From Geobacter argillaceus (lineage in GTDB: Bacteria > Desulfobacterota > Desulfuromonadia > Geobacterales > DSM-12255): 64,000 nt of DNA. The notes beneath the pieces were generated by a model. That model worked only from the letters and a program-made list of their open reading frames with translations, made no database searches and was not told the origin of the DNA. The stretch covers positions 62,001 to 126,000 of the forward strand of contig NZ_VLLN01000010.1 in the NCBI RefSeq assembly GCF_007830735.1. The letters are read 5' to 3'. This document shows, piece by piece, positions 17,105 through 26,057 of this stretch (position 1 is the stretch's first letter; the number at the start of each line of letters is the position of its first letter). Both the position numbers and the translations under genes were made by a program.

Positions 17105-18397
17105 ATGAAACGCGTTGCCATATCTACGCTGGGGTGCAAGACCAACCAGTTCGAATCAGCCGCCATGGCAGAGTCGCTGGGGCGGGAGGGGTATGAACTG
17201 GTCCCTTTCGATGCCGAGGCGGATGTCTATATCGTCAATACCTGCACCGTGACCGGGCGAACCGACAGCGAGTCGCGTCGGCTCATTCGCCGGGCGGTGC
17301 GGAGGAACGGCGCTGCCCGGGTGGTGGTTACCGGCTGCTACGCCCAGGTGGCGGCCGATGCCGTGCGGTCCCTCCCCGGCGTCAGTCTGGTCGTCGGCAA
17401 TACGGAAAAGAAATCGATAGTCGAACTGCTCCGCACGCTGGACGACCGGCAACGGGTCCTGGTCTCGGACATCATGGCCGAGGAGCGGGCCGAGCCCCTT
17501 TGCCTGGAGACCTTTGCCGAGCATACCCGGGCCTTCCTGCAGGTGCAGAACGGCTGCAACGCCTTCTGCTCCTACTGTATCGTCCCCTATGCCCGTGGTC
17601 GGAGTCGCAGTGTTGCCGCAGTAGATGTTCTGGCGGGAATCAGGCGCTTTGCGGCCGAGGGGTTCCGCGAGGTGGTCCTGACCGGTATCCATCTCGGCGC
17701 CTATGGGCTCGACCTGGACCCGCAGCGGGAGCTGCTGGACCTGCTGACTGCGGTGGAGGAGGAAGAGTCTGTTCCCAGGCTGCGCCTCGGCTCCGTGGAG
17801 CCGAACGAGGTGAACGACGGGATGATTGCGTTCCTGGCCATGTCAAGGGTCGTCTGTCCCCACCTCCATATCCCGCTACAGAGCGGGTCGGACACTGTTC
17901 TCGAGCGGATGAACCGCCGCTACAGCCGGGCATTTGTGCGGGTACTGGTCACCAGACTGGTAGCCGCCGTGTCTGACATCACCATCGGCATGGACGTGAT
18001 TGCCGGGTTTCCCGGCGAGACCGACGAAGAGCATGCGGAGACCGTCGCGCTTCTTGACGAACTGCCGATCGCCTATCTGCACGTTTTTCCCTATTCCTCC
18101 CGTACCGGGACCCCGGCCGCCACCATGGCCGGCCATCTGCCGCCGGCGGTGATCACCCGGCGGGCAGCGGAGCTGCGTGCGCTCGGGGCGCACAAAAAGA
18201 CCGTCCATGCGGCCCGATTTATCGGCAGGGAACTGTCGGTGCTGGTGCAGGAAGCGGTGCGACCGGGACTGGTGCGGGGGCTGTCCAGGAACTATCTGGT
18301 TATTACCCTGGCGGGGGATGAGGAGTTGTTGAACCGGGAGATCATGGTCCGGATAACTGGCCTTGCCGGCGGCGAACTCCTGGGCGAAAAGGTTTGA
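17105..18397 (+). CDS. mtaB: tRNA (N6-threonylcarbamoyladenosine-37) methylthiotransferase MtaB
   Basis: 430 residues. The N-terminal MTTase cluster cysteines are Cys11 (STLGCKTNQ), one in VNTCTVTGRTDSES and one in VVTGCYAQ. The radical-SAM motif CNAFCSYC is at residues 151-158. 'LTGIHLGAYG' and HIPLQSGSDTVLERMNRRY are typical of the MtaB subgroup rather than MiaB or RimO. A TRAM-like domain ends the protein. It forms ms2t6A37 in ANN-decoding tRNAs. Confidence 0.9.
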   Translation: MKRVAISTLGCKTNQFESAAMAESLGREGYELVPFDAEADVYIVNTCTVTGRTDSESRRLIRRAVRRNGAARVVVTGCYAQVAADAVRSLPGVSLVVGNTEKKSIVELLRTLDDRQRVLVSDIMAEERAEPLCLETFAEHTRAFLQVQNGCNAFCSYCIVPYARGRSRSVAAVDVLAGIRRFAAEGFREVVLTGIHLGAYGLDLDPQRELLDLLTAVEEEESVPRLRLGSVEPNEVNDGMIAFLAMSRVVCPHLHIPLQSGSDTVLERMNRRYSRAFVRVLVTRLVAAVSDITIGMDVIAGFPGETDEEHAETVALLDELPIAYLHVFPYSSRTGTPAATMAGHLPPAVITRRAAELRALGAHKKTVHAARFIGRELSVLVQEAVRPGLVRGLSRNYLVITLAGDEELLNREIMVRITGLAGGELLGEKV

Positions 18398-18467
18398 ACC
18401 CTTGAAAAATATGTGAATCAGATCAGTTCAATCGCCCCTTCCCAAAAGGCAACGGGACACATTCTGT

Positions 18468-19760
18468 CTACGCCTGTTCAGAGCCCGCCACCTGGGTAAG
18501 CAACCACTCCACCCTGCGTACATTGGCCAGTGCCGAGAATTCACGGTAGTCGTCCACCCCGTCCGGGTCCAGACCCCGGTAGAAACGGGGACGTTTCTCC
18601 ATGACTCCGCTCAGCGCCTTTTTGGTCGGGTAGTCGTCACTGGTCACTGCGCCGGCCCGGTCGTGGAGCCCCATCACGATGCTGTAGCCGAGATGAAACA
18701 GCCTGAGCAGGAACTCTTTGCGGATAATGGCCAGGGCCTGCTCTTCGTCACCGCCGGAGAGATGCTCAAGGGCGATGCTCAAGAGCCCGGCGACACGTTC
18801 TCCGGTTCTCTGCACCGCGTCCCCGTTGGTGAGCTGAACCCTGTCTGCTACCAGTGCCTTGTTGATCAGGTACTGCAGCTCCCGGGTGAGCTCCGGTGAG
18901 GCCAGCCGGGCCAGCAGCCTGGCAACCAGGGTGTCGGTCGCAGGCTGGTGGGTGGTGGCGAGGCCGGTGTCGTTCCTGATCGGGGCCAAAACTTTGTCGC
19001 CAGCAAGGCGAAAGGAGTCCGGACTCACCCGCGTATAGACCGTCAGCGACTCCTCCAGGGACGGTATCCCTTCGTCGGCCAGACGACCGGCCCGGAATTG
19101 GAGACAGAGCTCGGCCTGTTCGATCACCAGTTCCCCCTTGATTCCTTCCATCAGGGCCAGATAAAGGTGCTGATCGATGCGGAAGACGATATCCAGGAAC
19201 ATGCCGATGAGTTGGGCGTACTCCTGGTTGATGAACTTCAGGAAGTAGCAGTCGTCGAAACTGTGGTCCCACTCGATGTCCCGTTCTTCGTCGGATATCA
19301 GGTCGCCCATCCCCCCTCGTACGATCACCCCCTGTTTCAGGGTGAGGATGAGGAGCTCCAGTTCCAGGTGAGGAAGGATCTGCAGGAAATGGTCTTCGCC
19401 GGCGGCAAGGATGGTCCCCAGCCAGGCGAAGGCACGGTCGGGGAGAAATTCGCCATTGTCCCACAGTTCCTGATCAAGGATGAACAGCTCCTGGCGCGGC
19501 GAGACCAGCGAGAGAAGGTCGGCAGCGCTCTCCTGTCCCACATCTGCTGCCAGCTGATAGATTTCCAGCGGCGGGAGGGCCTGGGTGAGCCGTTGGCCAT
19601 CGGCGTCGGTGAGGAGCAGGTCGAGTTGGGCTTTGCCGTCGAGGCGGTGCAGGTGGTCCAGCTTGTCCGGAAAGGAGAGCCGGGAGAATTCCTGCGGTGT
19701 CAGCCGGTTGCCCTTGATCAGGGTGAGCTTGGCGCTGTTGTGGTTATCTGATGCGGGCAC
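18468..19760 (-). CDS. Conserved protein of unknown function (possibly DUF6178)
   Basis: 430 residues from a GTG start. No catalytic motif or membrane helix is evident. It is mostly helical and rich in Leu/Glu, with conserved-looking blocks 'FSRLSFPDKLDHLHRLDGK' (about 24-42), 'DCYFLKFINQEYAQLIGMFLDIVF' (about 168-190) and PRFYRGLDPDGVDDYREFSAL near the C-terminus. It resembles proteins labelled DUF6178 in sulfate and iron reducers, from memory only. It is followed closely by two other minus-strand genes upstream (cysteine-cluster protein, RMD1/YagE), perhaps one operon. Function unknown. Confidence 0.7.
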   Translation of the reverse strand: MPASDNHNSAKLTLIKGNRLTPQEFSRLSFPDKLDHLHRLDGKAQLDLLLTDADGQRLTQALPPLEIYQLAADVGQESAADLLSLVSPRQELFILDQELWDNGEFLPDRAFAWLGTILAAGEDHFLQILPHLELELLILTLKQGVIVRGGMGDLISDEERDIEWDHSFDDCYFLKFINQEYAQLIGMFLDIVFRIDQHLYLALMEGIKGELVIEQAELCLQFRAGRLADEGIPSLEESLTVYTRVSPDSFRLAGDKVLAPIRNDTGLATTHQPATDTLVARLLARLASPELTRELQYLINKALVADRVQLTNGDAVQRTGERVAGLLSIALEHLSGGDEEQALAIIRKEFLLRLFHLGYSIVMGLHDRAGAVTSDDYPTKKALSGVMEKRPRFYRGLDPDGVDDYREFSALANVRRVEWLLTQVAGSEQA

Positions 19761-19824
19761 GATTCGACTCCTGTGTTAGTTTGAGACGTTTTTTTGGGGC
19801 TCGGGGCAGAACCGGCGGTCAGGG

Positions 19825-20148
19825 TTACGGTTTCCTGCCCTTCCGTGTCTGTTTCCTTACGTCTGTTTTGGCGGGGGTCAGTTCGGGAAAGGCGCGGCGG
19901 TAGCCACAGTCGGGGTGAAGCCAGCGGAGCTGTTGGAGGAGCTCCGGTGTCAGTTTTATGCAGGCCGGATTGATGGTGGCGCGCCGGTCGTAGACCTTGC
20001 ACTGCCTGCTCACCACATCCAGGTAGCGGCATGGGGTCTGGGTGTAGAAGATGGTCCCCCGCTCGTTCTCGATCTTCTCGAAGCAGCACTGGCCGCAGCG
20101 GTTACAAAGAGCATCCCACGCGGTATCGTCAATATGGTCGTATGTCAT
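19825..20148 (-). CDS. YkgJ/YcgN-type cysteine-cluster protein
   Basis: 107 residues. An N-terminal CNRCGQCC motif (about residues 15-22), then Cys in TPCRYLD, RQCKVYD and PACIKL, and a late Cys in HPDCGYRRAFPE. This is the pattern of the zinc/iron-chelating YkgJ and YcgN (UPF0260) families. The metal and role are not established. The C-terminal tail is Lys/Arg-rich. Confidence 0.82.
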   Translation of the reverse strand: MTYDHIDDTAWDALCNRCGQCCFEKIENERGTIFYTQTPCRYLDVVSRQCKVYDRRATINPACIKLTPELLQQLRWLHPDCGYRRAFPELTPAKTDVRKQTRKGRKP

Positions 20149-20202
20149 GGACTGGAAAGAATAAACCAGACGGTGAAGCGTGTCAATCCATGGTTTGCCC
20201 GG

Positions 20203-21018
20203 CTAGCGGCGGACCATTTCCACCAGGAACAGCCCGATCTCGATGGCGATCAGGATGATGATGATCCACTCCAGGCGGGCCGACCGGCGGGCGTGGGAGA
20301 GACCGCTGAATACCTCGGTGATGTCCAGGAGGGTCTCGGACTTGTGCTTGATCTCCTGATAGCGCTGATCCAGTTCGAAGTGGGTGGCCATGGTCAGGTA
20401 GAGTCGGTCCGCCTCGGGGTTGTCCCAGGTGATCTCCGGCTTGTCCAGCACCATGATATGGGCAATGGAAAGGTACTTGAAGTTGAGGATGGAAGAGGCG
20501 AGCCTCGCCAGCCGTTGGTCGGGGATATTCAGGTTTCCTTGCCCCAGGTTGCCGATCACCCCCTCCATGTCGTCCAGGACCGTTTCCACCTGTCCTTCGA
20601 TCCTTTCCAGTGCCACTGACTTGGCGATCACAAAACAGACGATGTCGATGTATGCCTGATCGAAATGGTCCATGACTGCGTAATCGTTGGTAATGGCCGG
20701 CTCTTCCGGTGCGATGCGGAGTTCGTACTCTTCCCTGAACTTGAGGTGCTGCTCTCCCTTGACGATGCCGGCAATGCCGCGCAACCGGTTCAGGAACGTG
20801 GTGATGGTCTCGTTGCCGCAGTTCAGAAAGACCAGTCCGCCGAAGTGGTAGAGATAGACCTGCTCCCGCTCGGCCCCGCCGCAGGGGGCAAGGGTCAGCG
20901 GATCGAGGCGCATCGGTTCTTCCCAGCGATAGCGGCGTGCGATCTCCAGCGAGGCTGCCAGGCGGTTCAGGTCCAGTTCGCCACCGAGGGCGAAGGCGGT
21001 GAAGGTGAAGGTTTCCAT
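20203..21018 (-). CDS. RMD1/YagE family protein (DUF155)
   Basis: 271 residues from ATG 21018. It has the DUF155 pattern: FTAFALGGELDLNRLAASL at the start, YLYHFGGLVFLNCG near residue 65, then a long helical region (VALERIEGQVETVLDDMEGV and LDITEVFSGLSHARRSARLEW), and a single C-terminal transmembrane helix (about 248-267). Relatives in yeast and human mitochondria (Rmd1, RMND1) are membrane-anchored proteins involved in organelle translation or microtubule dynamics. The bacterial role is unknown. A longer upstream frame is not family-like. Confidence 0.85.
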   Translation of the reverse strand: METFTFTAFALGGELDLNRLAASLEIARRYRWEEPMRLDPLTLAPCGGAEREQVYLYHFGGLVFLNCGNETITTFLNRLRGIAGIVKGEQHLKFREEYELRIAPEEPAITNDYAVMDHFDQAYIDIVCFVIAKSVALERIEGQVETVLDDMEGVIGNLGQGNLNIPDQRLARLASSILNFKYLSIAHIMVLDKPEITWDNPEADRLYLTMATHFELDQRYQEIKHKSETLLDITEVFSGLSHARRSARLEWIIIILIAIEIGLFLVEMVRR

Positions 21019-21070
21019 GATAGGTACAGCATAACGGATCGTTGCTGATTCGCAAACAGAGGAGGTTTCT

Positions 21071-21820
21071 TCAGTCGTCCTTTGAACTTCTTCCCAGACC
21101 GACTTCGACCTTTTCTCCCTTGTAGGTAAAACGTACCCGGTCGGGAAAGATCTCGTCCACCGTGGCTCCCCCGACATCAACTCCCAGCCCCACTGGCTGG
21201 CCGTTGACGATGGCCAGCCGGGAGGCGCTGTCTTTCTGCCAGGCAATGCCCGAGACGCGCAGTGCCGGCACCGCATGGGGGTGCGGGGCGGAGGGGGCCG
21301 GCACAGGTCTGGCCACTGTTTCAACCGGAGTCTGGGGTGGTGCGTTGGGGCCTGGCAACGGTTTGGAGATCGGTGCCGTCGGTACCTGTCGCTGAGGTGT
21401 GGGAGATGTCTGGCGTGGTGCCTGCGCCGTTGGTGTTGGCAGTGGCGGTGGTGAGGGCACGGCAGCTAGCGGCCTGCGGGTGACTACTGTTGCCGGTGTG
21501 GCCGGAACGGTACTGCTCGGCCTGGCGGCCGGTTGGGGCGACGGGGTTGCTTTGACGGGTGCCGGTTGAGCCGGCAACTGGGGTGCGTTCGCCAGGAGTT
21601 TGCCGGCAGAGGGGGTGCTACGGCCATGCCAGAGCATCATGCTGCCGGCCAGGACCGCTACTGCCAGGAGAACGCTGCTGCCAATTACCAAAACCGGCAT
21701 CCGGCGGCCGGACCGTGACGGTTTTTCCGTGAGGATGGCCCGGGAGATCTCCACTTGGCCCGAGAGCCGGGCCGCTTTCTCTGCGTCCAGTTTTTTCAGT
21801 GCATTCAGGATTGAGCTCAT
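21071..21820 (-). CDS. gspB: GspB-like type II secretion assembly protein
   Basis: 249 residues. The cytoplasmic N-terminus SSILNALKKLDAEKAAR is typical of GspB/ExeB, followed by one transmembrane helix (about 42-63), a Pro/Ala/Thr-rich periplasmic linker (about 75-175), and the GspB C-terminal domain 'LRVSGIAWQKDSASRLAIVNG...VDEIFPDRVRFTYKGE'. With GspA it helps the secretin ring cross the peptidoglycan. The ATG overlaps the end of gspA (ATGA). No other T2SS gene is in the window. Confidence 0.87.
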   Translation of the reverse strand: MSSILNALKKLDAEKAARLSGQVEISRAILTEKPSRSGRRMPVLVIGSSVLLAVAVLAGSMMLWHGRSTPSAGKLLANAPQLPAQPAPVKATPSPQPAARPSSTVPATPATVVTRRPLAAVPSPPPLPTPTAQAPRQTSPTPQRQVPTAPISKPLPGPNAPPQTPVETVARPVPAPSAPHPHAVPALRVSGIAWQKDSASRLAIVNGQPVGLGVDVGGATVDEIFPDRVRFTYKGEKVEVGLGRSSKDD

Positions 21821-23679
21821 CTCTTTTTACCGCCTGACCCGTTTGCGCCGAGTTGCGGCGTGGGGAACCTGCCACCATCCCGATAGAGCAGCAGCAGCGT
21901 CTGGGCGCCGGGCCGGCCGTCGGCCTTGAGTCCCCGCGCTTTCTGATAGTCGGCAAGCGCCTTGCGGGTTGCCTCATCGAACAGGCCGCTCGGCTCGCTG
22001 CTGAAAAAACCGGCGCCGGTCAGGAGGATCTGGAGACGGATGGCGGCAACGTCCGCCGAGCCGGGCGAGAGGTCGACAGGGATGTCCTGGTGGTTCTTCC
22101 AGAGGAGGTAGCCGCGACCGGACCACTGCTTTTCCAGTTCCTTGCGGGTCAGTGGGCCACTGCCGGGCAGGGCCGGCACCGTGGTTATCCGGTCCTTTGT
22201 GATGCCGGTGACGGCGACATAGCGGGTACCGCCTCCCGGTACCTTCCACTCCAGGATGGCAGGGGTGTTCATTCGCTGCAGAAAACCGGTCTTGCCGTTG
22301 AAGGTGGCCAGAGAGAGGCCGCTTTTACGCGCCAGTTCCTCGAGGGAATGCGGTTTTTCTTTTCCATTGGCAGCTGGGGCGTTCCAGAGCCGGGCAACGG
22401 CGTTGAATGCCGGTTCCGGTCCTTCCGGAAGCTTGGCCAGAAGAGAGGGAAGTGCGGCTGGTTTTGTGCTTGCTGCGGGGATCGTTGGCGGGCCAGCAGA
22501 TTTCATTGTCCGTGGTTGTGGCGGCGGAAGCGATGGGGTCGGTACCGCTGGCTTTGCCACAGGTTTTACTGCCGGCTTTAATCCCTGCGGCGGTACTGTT
22601 GCCGGAGAGGTTGCCGCAGGAATTGCTGCGGGGGGAGACTGCACGGCCTTTTCCGGTGCAGGGAGCTGTTTGTGCGCTACCGGTTGTGGTGCCGGACGGG
22701 CTGTTGTCTGCTTTGCCTGTTGATGTATCGCCGCGGTGGCCGGCTTGTTCCGGGACGAGCGCAATGACGGTCGGAACGCGAGAACCATTGCCAGTATCGC
22801 CACTCCGCCGACGATAATGCCGGTGACGGCCGCAGCCGCCCATCCCTTGGTGAACCGGACGGGGCGACGGTCCGGCCCGGTCAATTCGCCAATGGCCCGG
22901 CGGGCAATTCTGCCGCTGACGTTGCGGGTCTCCTCGGTGTATGCCACCAGCAGTGCCCGGTCGCAGGCGATATTGATGATTCTGGGTGAGCCCTGGGCGT
23001 AATGGAAGATGGCCCGTACTGCCGCCGGCGAGAAGACGACGTTTGCCGCGCCGCCGGCCACCAGTATCCGGTGGTGGATGTAGGCGGCCGTATCCTCCCG
23101 GTCCAGAGGGAGCAGGTGGTAGCGGACTGTCATCCGCTGAGCCAGTTGGCGCAGGTCCGGCCGTTCCAGCAGCCGCTTGAGCTCCGGCTGGCCGGCCAGG
23201 ACGATCTGGATCAGCTTGTCCGTATCGGTCTCCAGGTTGGAGATCAGGCGGATCTGTTCCAAAACCTGCGGTTCCAGGTGCTGCGCCTCGTCGATGGCCA
23301 GGACCACGGTGCGTCCCCGGCTGTTTTCGTTCAGCAGGAACTGGTTAAGCGTCTCCAGAAGCTCAGCCGTACCGAGCCCTTCGCTCGGCAGATCGAATTC
23401 CCGGTTGACGCTTCTGAGGAGTTCGAGGGCGGAAAGGCAGGGGTTGAAGATGAGGGCGGTGCGGTGGCTGCCGTCGTCCATCTGTTCAAGGAGGGTGCGG
23501 AGAATTGTGGTCTTGCCGGTTCCCACCTCGCCGGTCAGTTCGATGAAGCCGGCGTGGTTGTCGATTCCGTACAGGAGGTGGGCGAACGCTTCCCGATGGT
23601 GCTTGCTGAGAAAAAGAAAGCGCGGATTGGGGGTAACGCTGAACGGCTTCTCCTGAAACCCATAGAATTCGCAGTACAT
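21817..23679 (-). CDS. gspA: GspA/ExeA-like AAA ATPase with peptidoglycan-binding C-terminus
   Basis: 620 residues. The start MYCEFYGFQEKPFSVTPNP is typical of ExeA. Walker A GEVGTGKTT is at about 50-58 and Walker B VVLAIDEAQH at about 125-134. One transmembrane helix (about 285-307) leads into a long Pro/Ala linker, a C39-peptidase-like region (HSLEELARKSGLSLATFNGKTGF), and a C-terminal peptidoglycan-binding_1 domain (IRLQILLTGAGFFSSEPSGLFDEATRKALADYQ). It remodels or senses the cell wall for secretin assembly. Coupled to gspB. Confidence 0.9.
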   Translation of the reverse strand: MYCEFYGFQEKPFSVTPNPRFLFLSKHHREAFAHLLYGIDNHAGFIELTGEVGTGKTTILRTLLEQMDDGSHRTALIFNPCLSALELLRSVNREFDLPSEGLGTAELLETLNQFLLNENSRGRTVVLAIDEAQHLEPQVLEQIRLISNLETDTDKLIQIVLAGQPELKRLLERPDLRQLAQRMTVRYHLLPLDREDTAAYIHHRILVAGGAANVVFSPAAVRAIFHYAQGSPRIINIACDRALLVAYTEETRNVSGRIARRAIGELTGPDRRPVRFTKGWAAAAVTGIIVGGVAILAMVLAFRPSLRSSRNKPATAAIHQQAKQTTARPAPQPVAHKQLPAPEKAVQSPPAAIPAATSPATVPPQGLKPAVKPVAKPAVPTPSLPPPQPRTMKSAGPPTIPAASTKPAALPSLLAKLPEGPEPAFNAVARLWNAPAANGKEKPHSLEELARKSGLSLATFNGKTGFLQRMNTPAILEWKVPGGGTRYVAVTGITKDRITTVPALPGSGPLTRKELEKQWSGRGYLLWKNHQDIPVDLSPGSADVAAIRLQILLTGAGFFSSEPSGLFDEATRKALADYQKARGLKADGRPGAQTLLLLYRDGGRFPTPQLGANGSGGKKR

Positions 23680-23694
23680 GGGCAGGCCCGAAGG

Positions 23695-25044
23695 CTATTT
23701 GCCGCCGCCGGTGACGGTGGCGGGTTTGCTGGCAAGACCTGCAAAAATGTTGAGCCCTTTCAGTGTTTCCAGCGCCCTGGAGAGTTGGAAGTCGTTGGCC
23801 AGATCCCCTTCCGCGGCAACGGGCGGTGAGGTGCGGTGCGACGGCTTCACCGCGGCAGGCATGGACGAACGGTTGCCGAATGTGGCAGTGTGGGGCGATG
23901 GGGCGGAACCGTTTGTTTTGTTCGCCACGTCGCTCTGGGCAACGATGATGTCCGGCCTGATCCCTTTGGCCTGGATCGAGCGGCCGGAAGGGGTGTAGTA
24001 GCGGGCGGTGGTCAGCTTGAGACCATAGCCGTCCCGCAGGGTTATGACCGACTGGACCGATCCCTTGCCATAGCTCTGGGTCCCCATGATAATGGCCCGT
24101 TTCTGGTCCTGCAATGCCCCGGCAATGATTTCCGAGGCACTGGCGCTTGCCCCGTTGATGAGGACGACAATGGGGTAGTGTGGCTCCTTGGGGCCGAAAT
24201 GGGCGTAATAGTTGCGTTGGGCATCGGGGGTCCGGCCACGCATGGATACGATGGTCCCGTCCGACGTCCCTTCGCCGATGAACGGGTCGACTACCTGGGT
24301 GGCCGTATCCACCAGGCCGCCCGGGTTGTTGCGCAGATCGAGGATAAGTCCTTTCAGGGTGCCGTTGTTTTCCCGGCGGAGGAGTTGGAGGGTCTTCTGG
24401 AAATCCTGGCCGGTCCGTTCCTGGAACTGGGTGATGCGGATGTAGCCGTAACCGGGCTCCAGGGTGCGTGCCTTGAGACTTTTGGTGTTGATGGTGTCGC
24501 GGACGAGGTGAAAGGCGAGAGGGGTTTTCTGGCCCTCACGAAGGATGGTCAGGGTGACCCTGGTCCCCTTGGGGCCGCGCATCAGGTTGACCGCCTGGGT
24601 TATAGTCATCCCTTTGGTCAGCTTGTCGCCGATCTTCCAGATGTAGTCATTGGCCTTGATCCCGGCACGAAAGGCCGGCGTGTCTTCTATCGGAGAAATG
24701 ACCGTCAGTTTCTCGTCCCTGATGTTGATCTCGATGCCGAGTCCGCCGAAAGAGCCGGACATGGATATCTGCATCTCCCTGTACGGCTCCGGGGTCATAA
24801 AGGCGCTGTGGGGATCGAGGGTTGCGAGCATTCCTTCAACGGCGCCGGTGAGAAGCTTCTTGGTATCCACCTCTTCAACGTAGCTTTTCTTGACAATGCC
24901 AATAACATCTTTCAGGAGTTTCAGTTGGCTTTGCTCCCGGACAGCGGGTCTCTGCCCGTGCCGGCGTAGCGTCAGACCTATTAGTGCGGCGCTCAGAACG
25001 GCCACGCTGGCGCAGATGATCAGCCACTTGGTGGTGCGTGACAT
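23695..25044 (-). CDS. S41 family C-terminal processing protease
   Basis: 449 residues. An N-terminal membrane anchor or signal (6-25), the Prc-type start 'YVEEVDTKKLLTGAVEGMLATLDPHSAFM', a PDZ domain (about 95-165), then the S41 core with the catalytic Ser in INGASASASEI and Lys in QSYGKGSVQ. The C-terminal 75 residues are not typical of CtpA and are Ser/Thr/Pro-rich. It cleaves exported proteins at their C-termini. The gene lies upstream of gspAB in the same direction, so it may be part of that operon. A strong promoter stands at 25106-25135. Confidence 0.92.
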   Translation of the reverse strand: MSRTTKWLIICASVAVLSAALIGLTLRRHGQRPAVREQSQLKLLKDVIGIVKKSYVEEVDTKKLLTGAVEGMLATLDPHSAFMTPEPYREMQISMSGSFGGLGIEINIRDEKLTVISPIEDTPAFRAGIKANDYIWKIGDKLTKGMTITQAVNLMRGPKGTRVTLTILREGQKTPLAFHLVRDTINTKSLKARTLEPGYGYIRITQFQERTGQDFQKTLQLLRRENNGTLKGLILDLRNNPGGLVDTATQVVDPFIGEGTSDGTIVSMRGRTPDAQRNYYAHFGPKEPHYPIVVLINGASASASEIIAGALQDQKRAIIMGTQSYGKGSVQSVITLRDGYGLKLTTARYYTPSGRSIQAKGIRPDIIVAQSDVANKTNGSAPSPHTATFGNRSSMPAAVKPSHRTSPPVAAEGDLANDFQLSRALETLKGLNIFAGLASKPATVTGGGK

Positions 25045-25105
25045 GGCGGGGCTCCATACGTGAAATTGCGGACTGCAGGCGGGAAAAGGCGCGCTGCCCC
25101 TGTTA

Positions 25106-25135
25106 CTTATACGGGGTAGCGACGGAATAAGTCAA
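25106..25135 (-). promoter_or_regulatory. Predicted sigma70 promoter for the S41 protease/gspAB operon
   Basis: Minus strand TTGACT (25135-25130), 18 bases, TATAAG (25111-25106), about 62 bases before the start codon. Confidence 0.65.
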
Positions 25136-25277
25136 CTCCCTTTGTCGTGCCGCAATTGAGAGTAGTGGTGCTCAGAAGGGCGCTGCCAAGGGGCCAAATG
25201 TGAAAATAGCAATAAAGAAAAGCCGGGCGTCGACGATATAACAATTCATCTGGATGACGTGAAGTAAGGAGTTGGGT

Positions 25278-25496
25278 ATGGGTACCTGCAAGGTTTACAT
25301 CCTTGATGATTTTCGCAGAGCAAAAAAGGCCCCGGCACGGGATATGAAAGCGATTATAGAAGAACACCTCGCCGAAGCCGGATTGTACCTGCACGATGCC
25401 TCGGAACTCAAGGACTGTCCGGACGGGAACTTAAAGTTTCAACCTGTTGATGCTGGCCGGGAGCGGGTCAAAAGGCGGGATGGCGACGAACATTGA
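25278..25496 (+). CDS. Small conserved-looking protein, unknown
   Basis: 72 residues from ATG 25278 with AGGAG six bases upstream. It begins GTCKVYILDDFRRAKK, is charged throughout, and has no membrane segment. The C-terminus is Arg/Asp-rich. It lies 40 bases before a PilZ gene on the same strand, so the two may be cotranscribed. I do not recognise a family. Confidence 0.6.
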   Translation: MGTCKVYILDDFRRAKKAPARDMKAIIEEHLAEAGLYLHDASELKDCPDGNLKFQPVDAGRERVKRRDGDEH

Positions 25497-25536
25497 GTGA
25501 TGCCGGTGGAATGTACTGTCACGAAACGGGGGCCAT

Positions 25537-25956
25537 ATGGATCAGGTCGTTGAAGTCAGAGCGGTTGGTGGTGCCGAACGGCGAAAATATCGACGCATTG
25601 AATTCCAGGCCCCGGCCTTCATCGAGCACAACAACCGGACAACATTCGGAGAGATCAGGAACGTGAGCAATCTGGGAGCGTTTCTCAAGACCGACGGCAA
25701 GTTTGCCGTTAACGATTCGGTGCAACTCTCCATCTACTTTCTGGAAGGATCGGCCACCCTTTCCGTTACGATTCCCGGGACCGTTGCCAGGCTCGCCGAT
25801 GGCGGCGTCGGGCTGTTTTCTCCCCACCTGGATGTGTACAAACTTCTCCATCTGGAGCACCTGCTTGCCTTCCACAAGGGAAATCCGCAGCGACTGACCG
25901 ACGAGTTTTACGAGTATGTCCTGGCTGCGCAGGATGATCATATCCCGTCCTCCTGA
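25537..25956 (+). CDS. PilZ domain protein (c-di-GMP binding), paralog B
   Basis: 139 residues. RRKYRR (RxxxR, about 15-20) and NVSNLGAFLKT (about 41-51) are the PilZ motifs; here the loop keeps the Ser (NVSNLG), unlike the paralog at 10780-11178. The shared tail is 'PHLDVYKLLHLEHLLAFHKGN'. PilZ proteins change partner activity when c-di-GMP binds. The target is unknown. Confidence 0.88.
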   Translation: MDQVVEVRAVGGAERRKYRRIEFQAPAFIEHNNRTTFGEIRNVSNLGAFLKTDGKFAVNDSVQLSIYFLEGSATLSVTIPGTVARLADGGVGLFSPHLDVYKLLHLEHLLAFHKGNPQRLTDEFYEYVLAAQDDHIPSS

Positions 25957-26030
25957 TTCCGTCGGCTACTGGTGGCCACGTTGCGTGGTAGGTAAGGAGC
26001 AGTGTCCGGGTTTTTGTTGTGCCGGTGAGA

Positions 26031-26057
26031 GGAACAGAGGGATGTTCCCTTTTTTTT
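26031..26057 (+). terminator. Hairpin terminator after the PilZ gene
   Basis: GGAACA and TGTTCC (26031-26048) flank a six-base loop and are followed by C and eight T bases. The T run reaches the mnmH stop codon. Confidence 0.6.
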
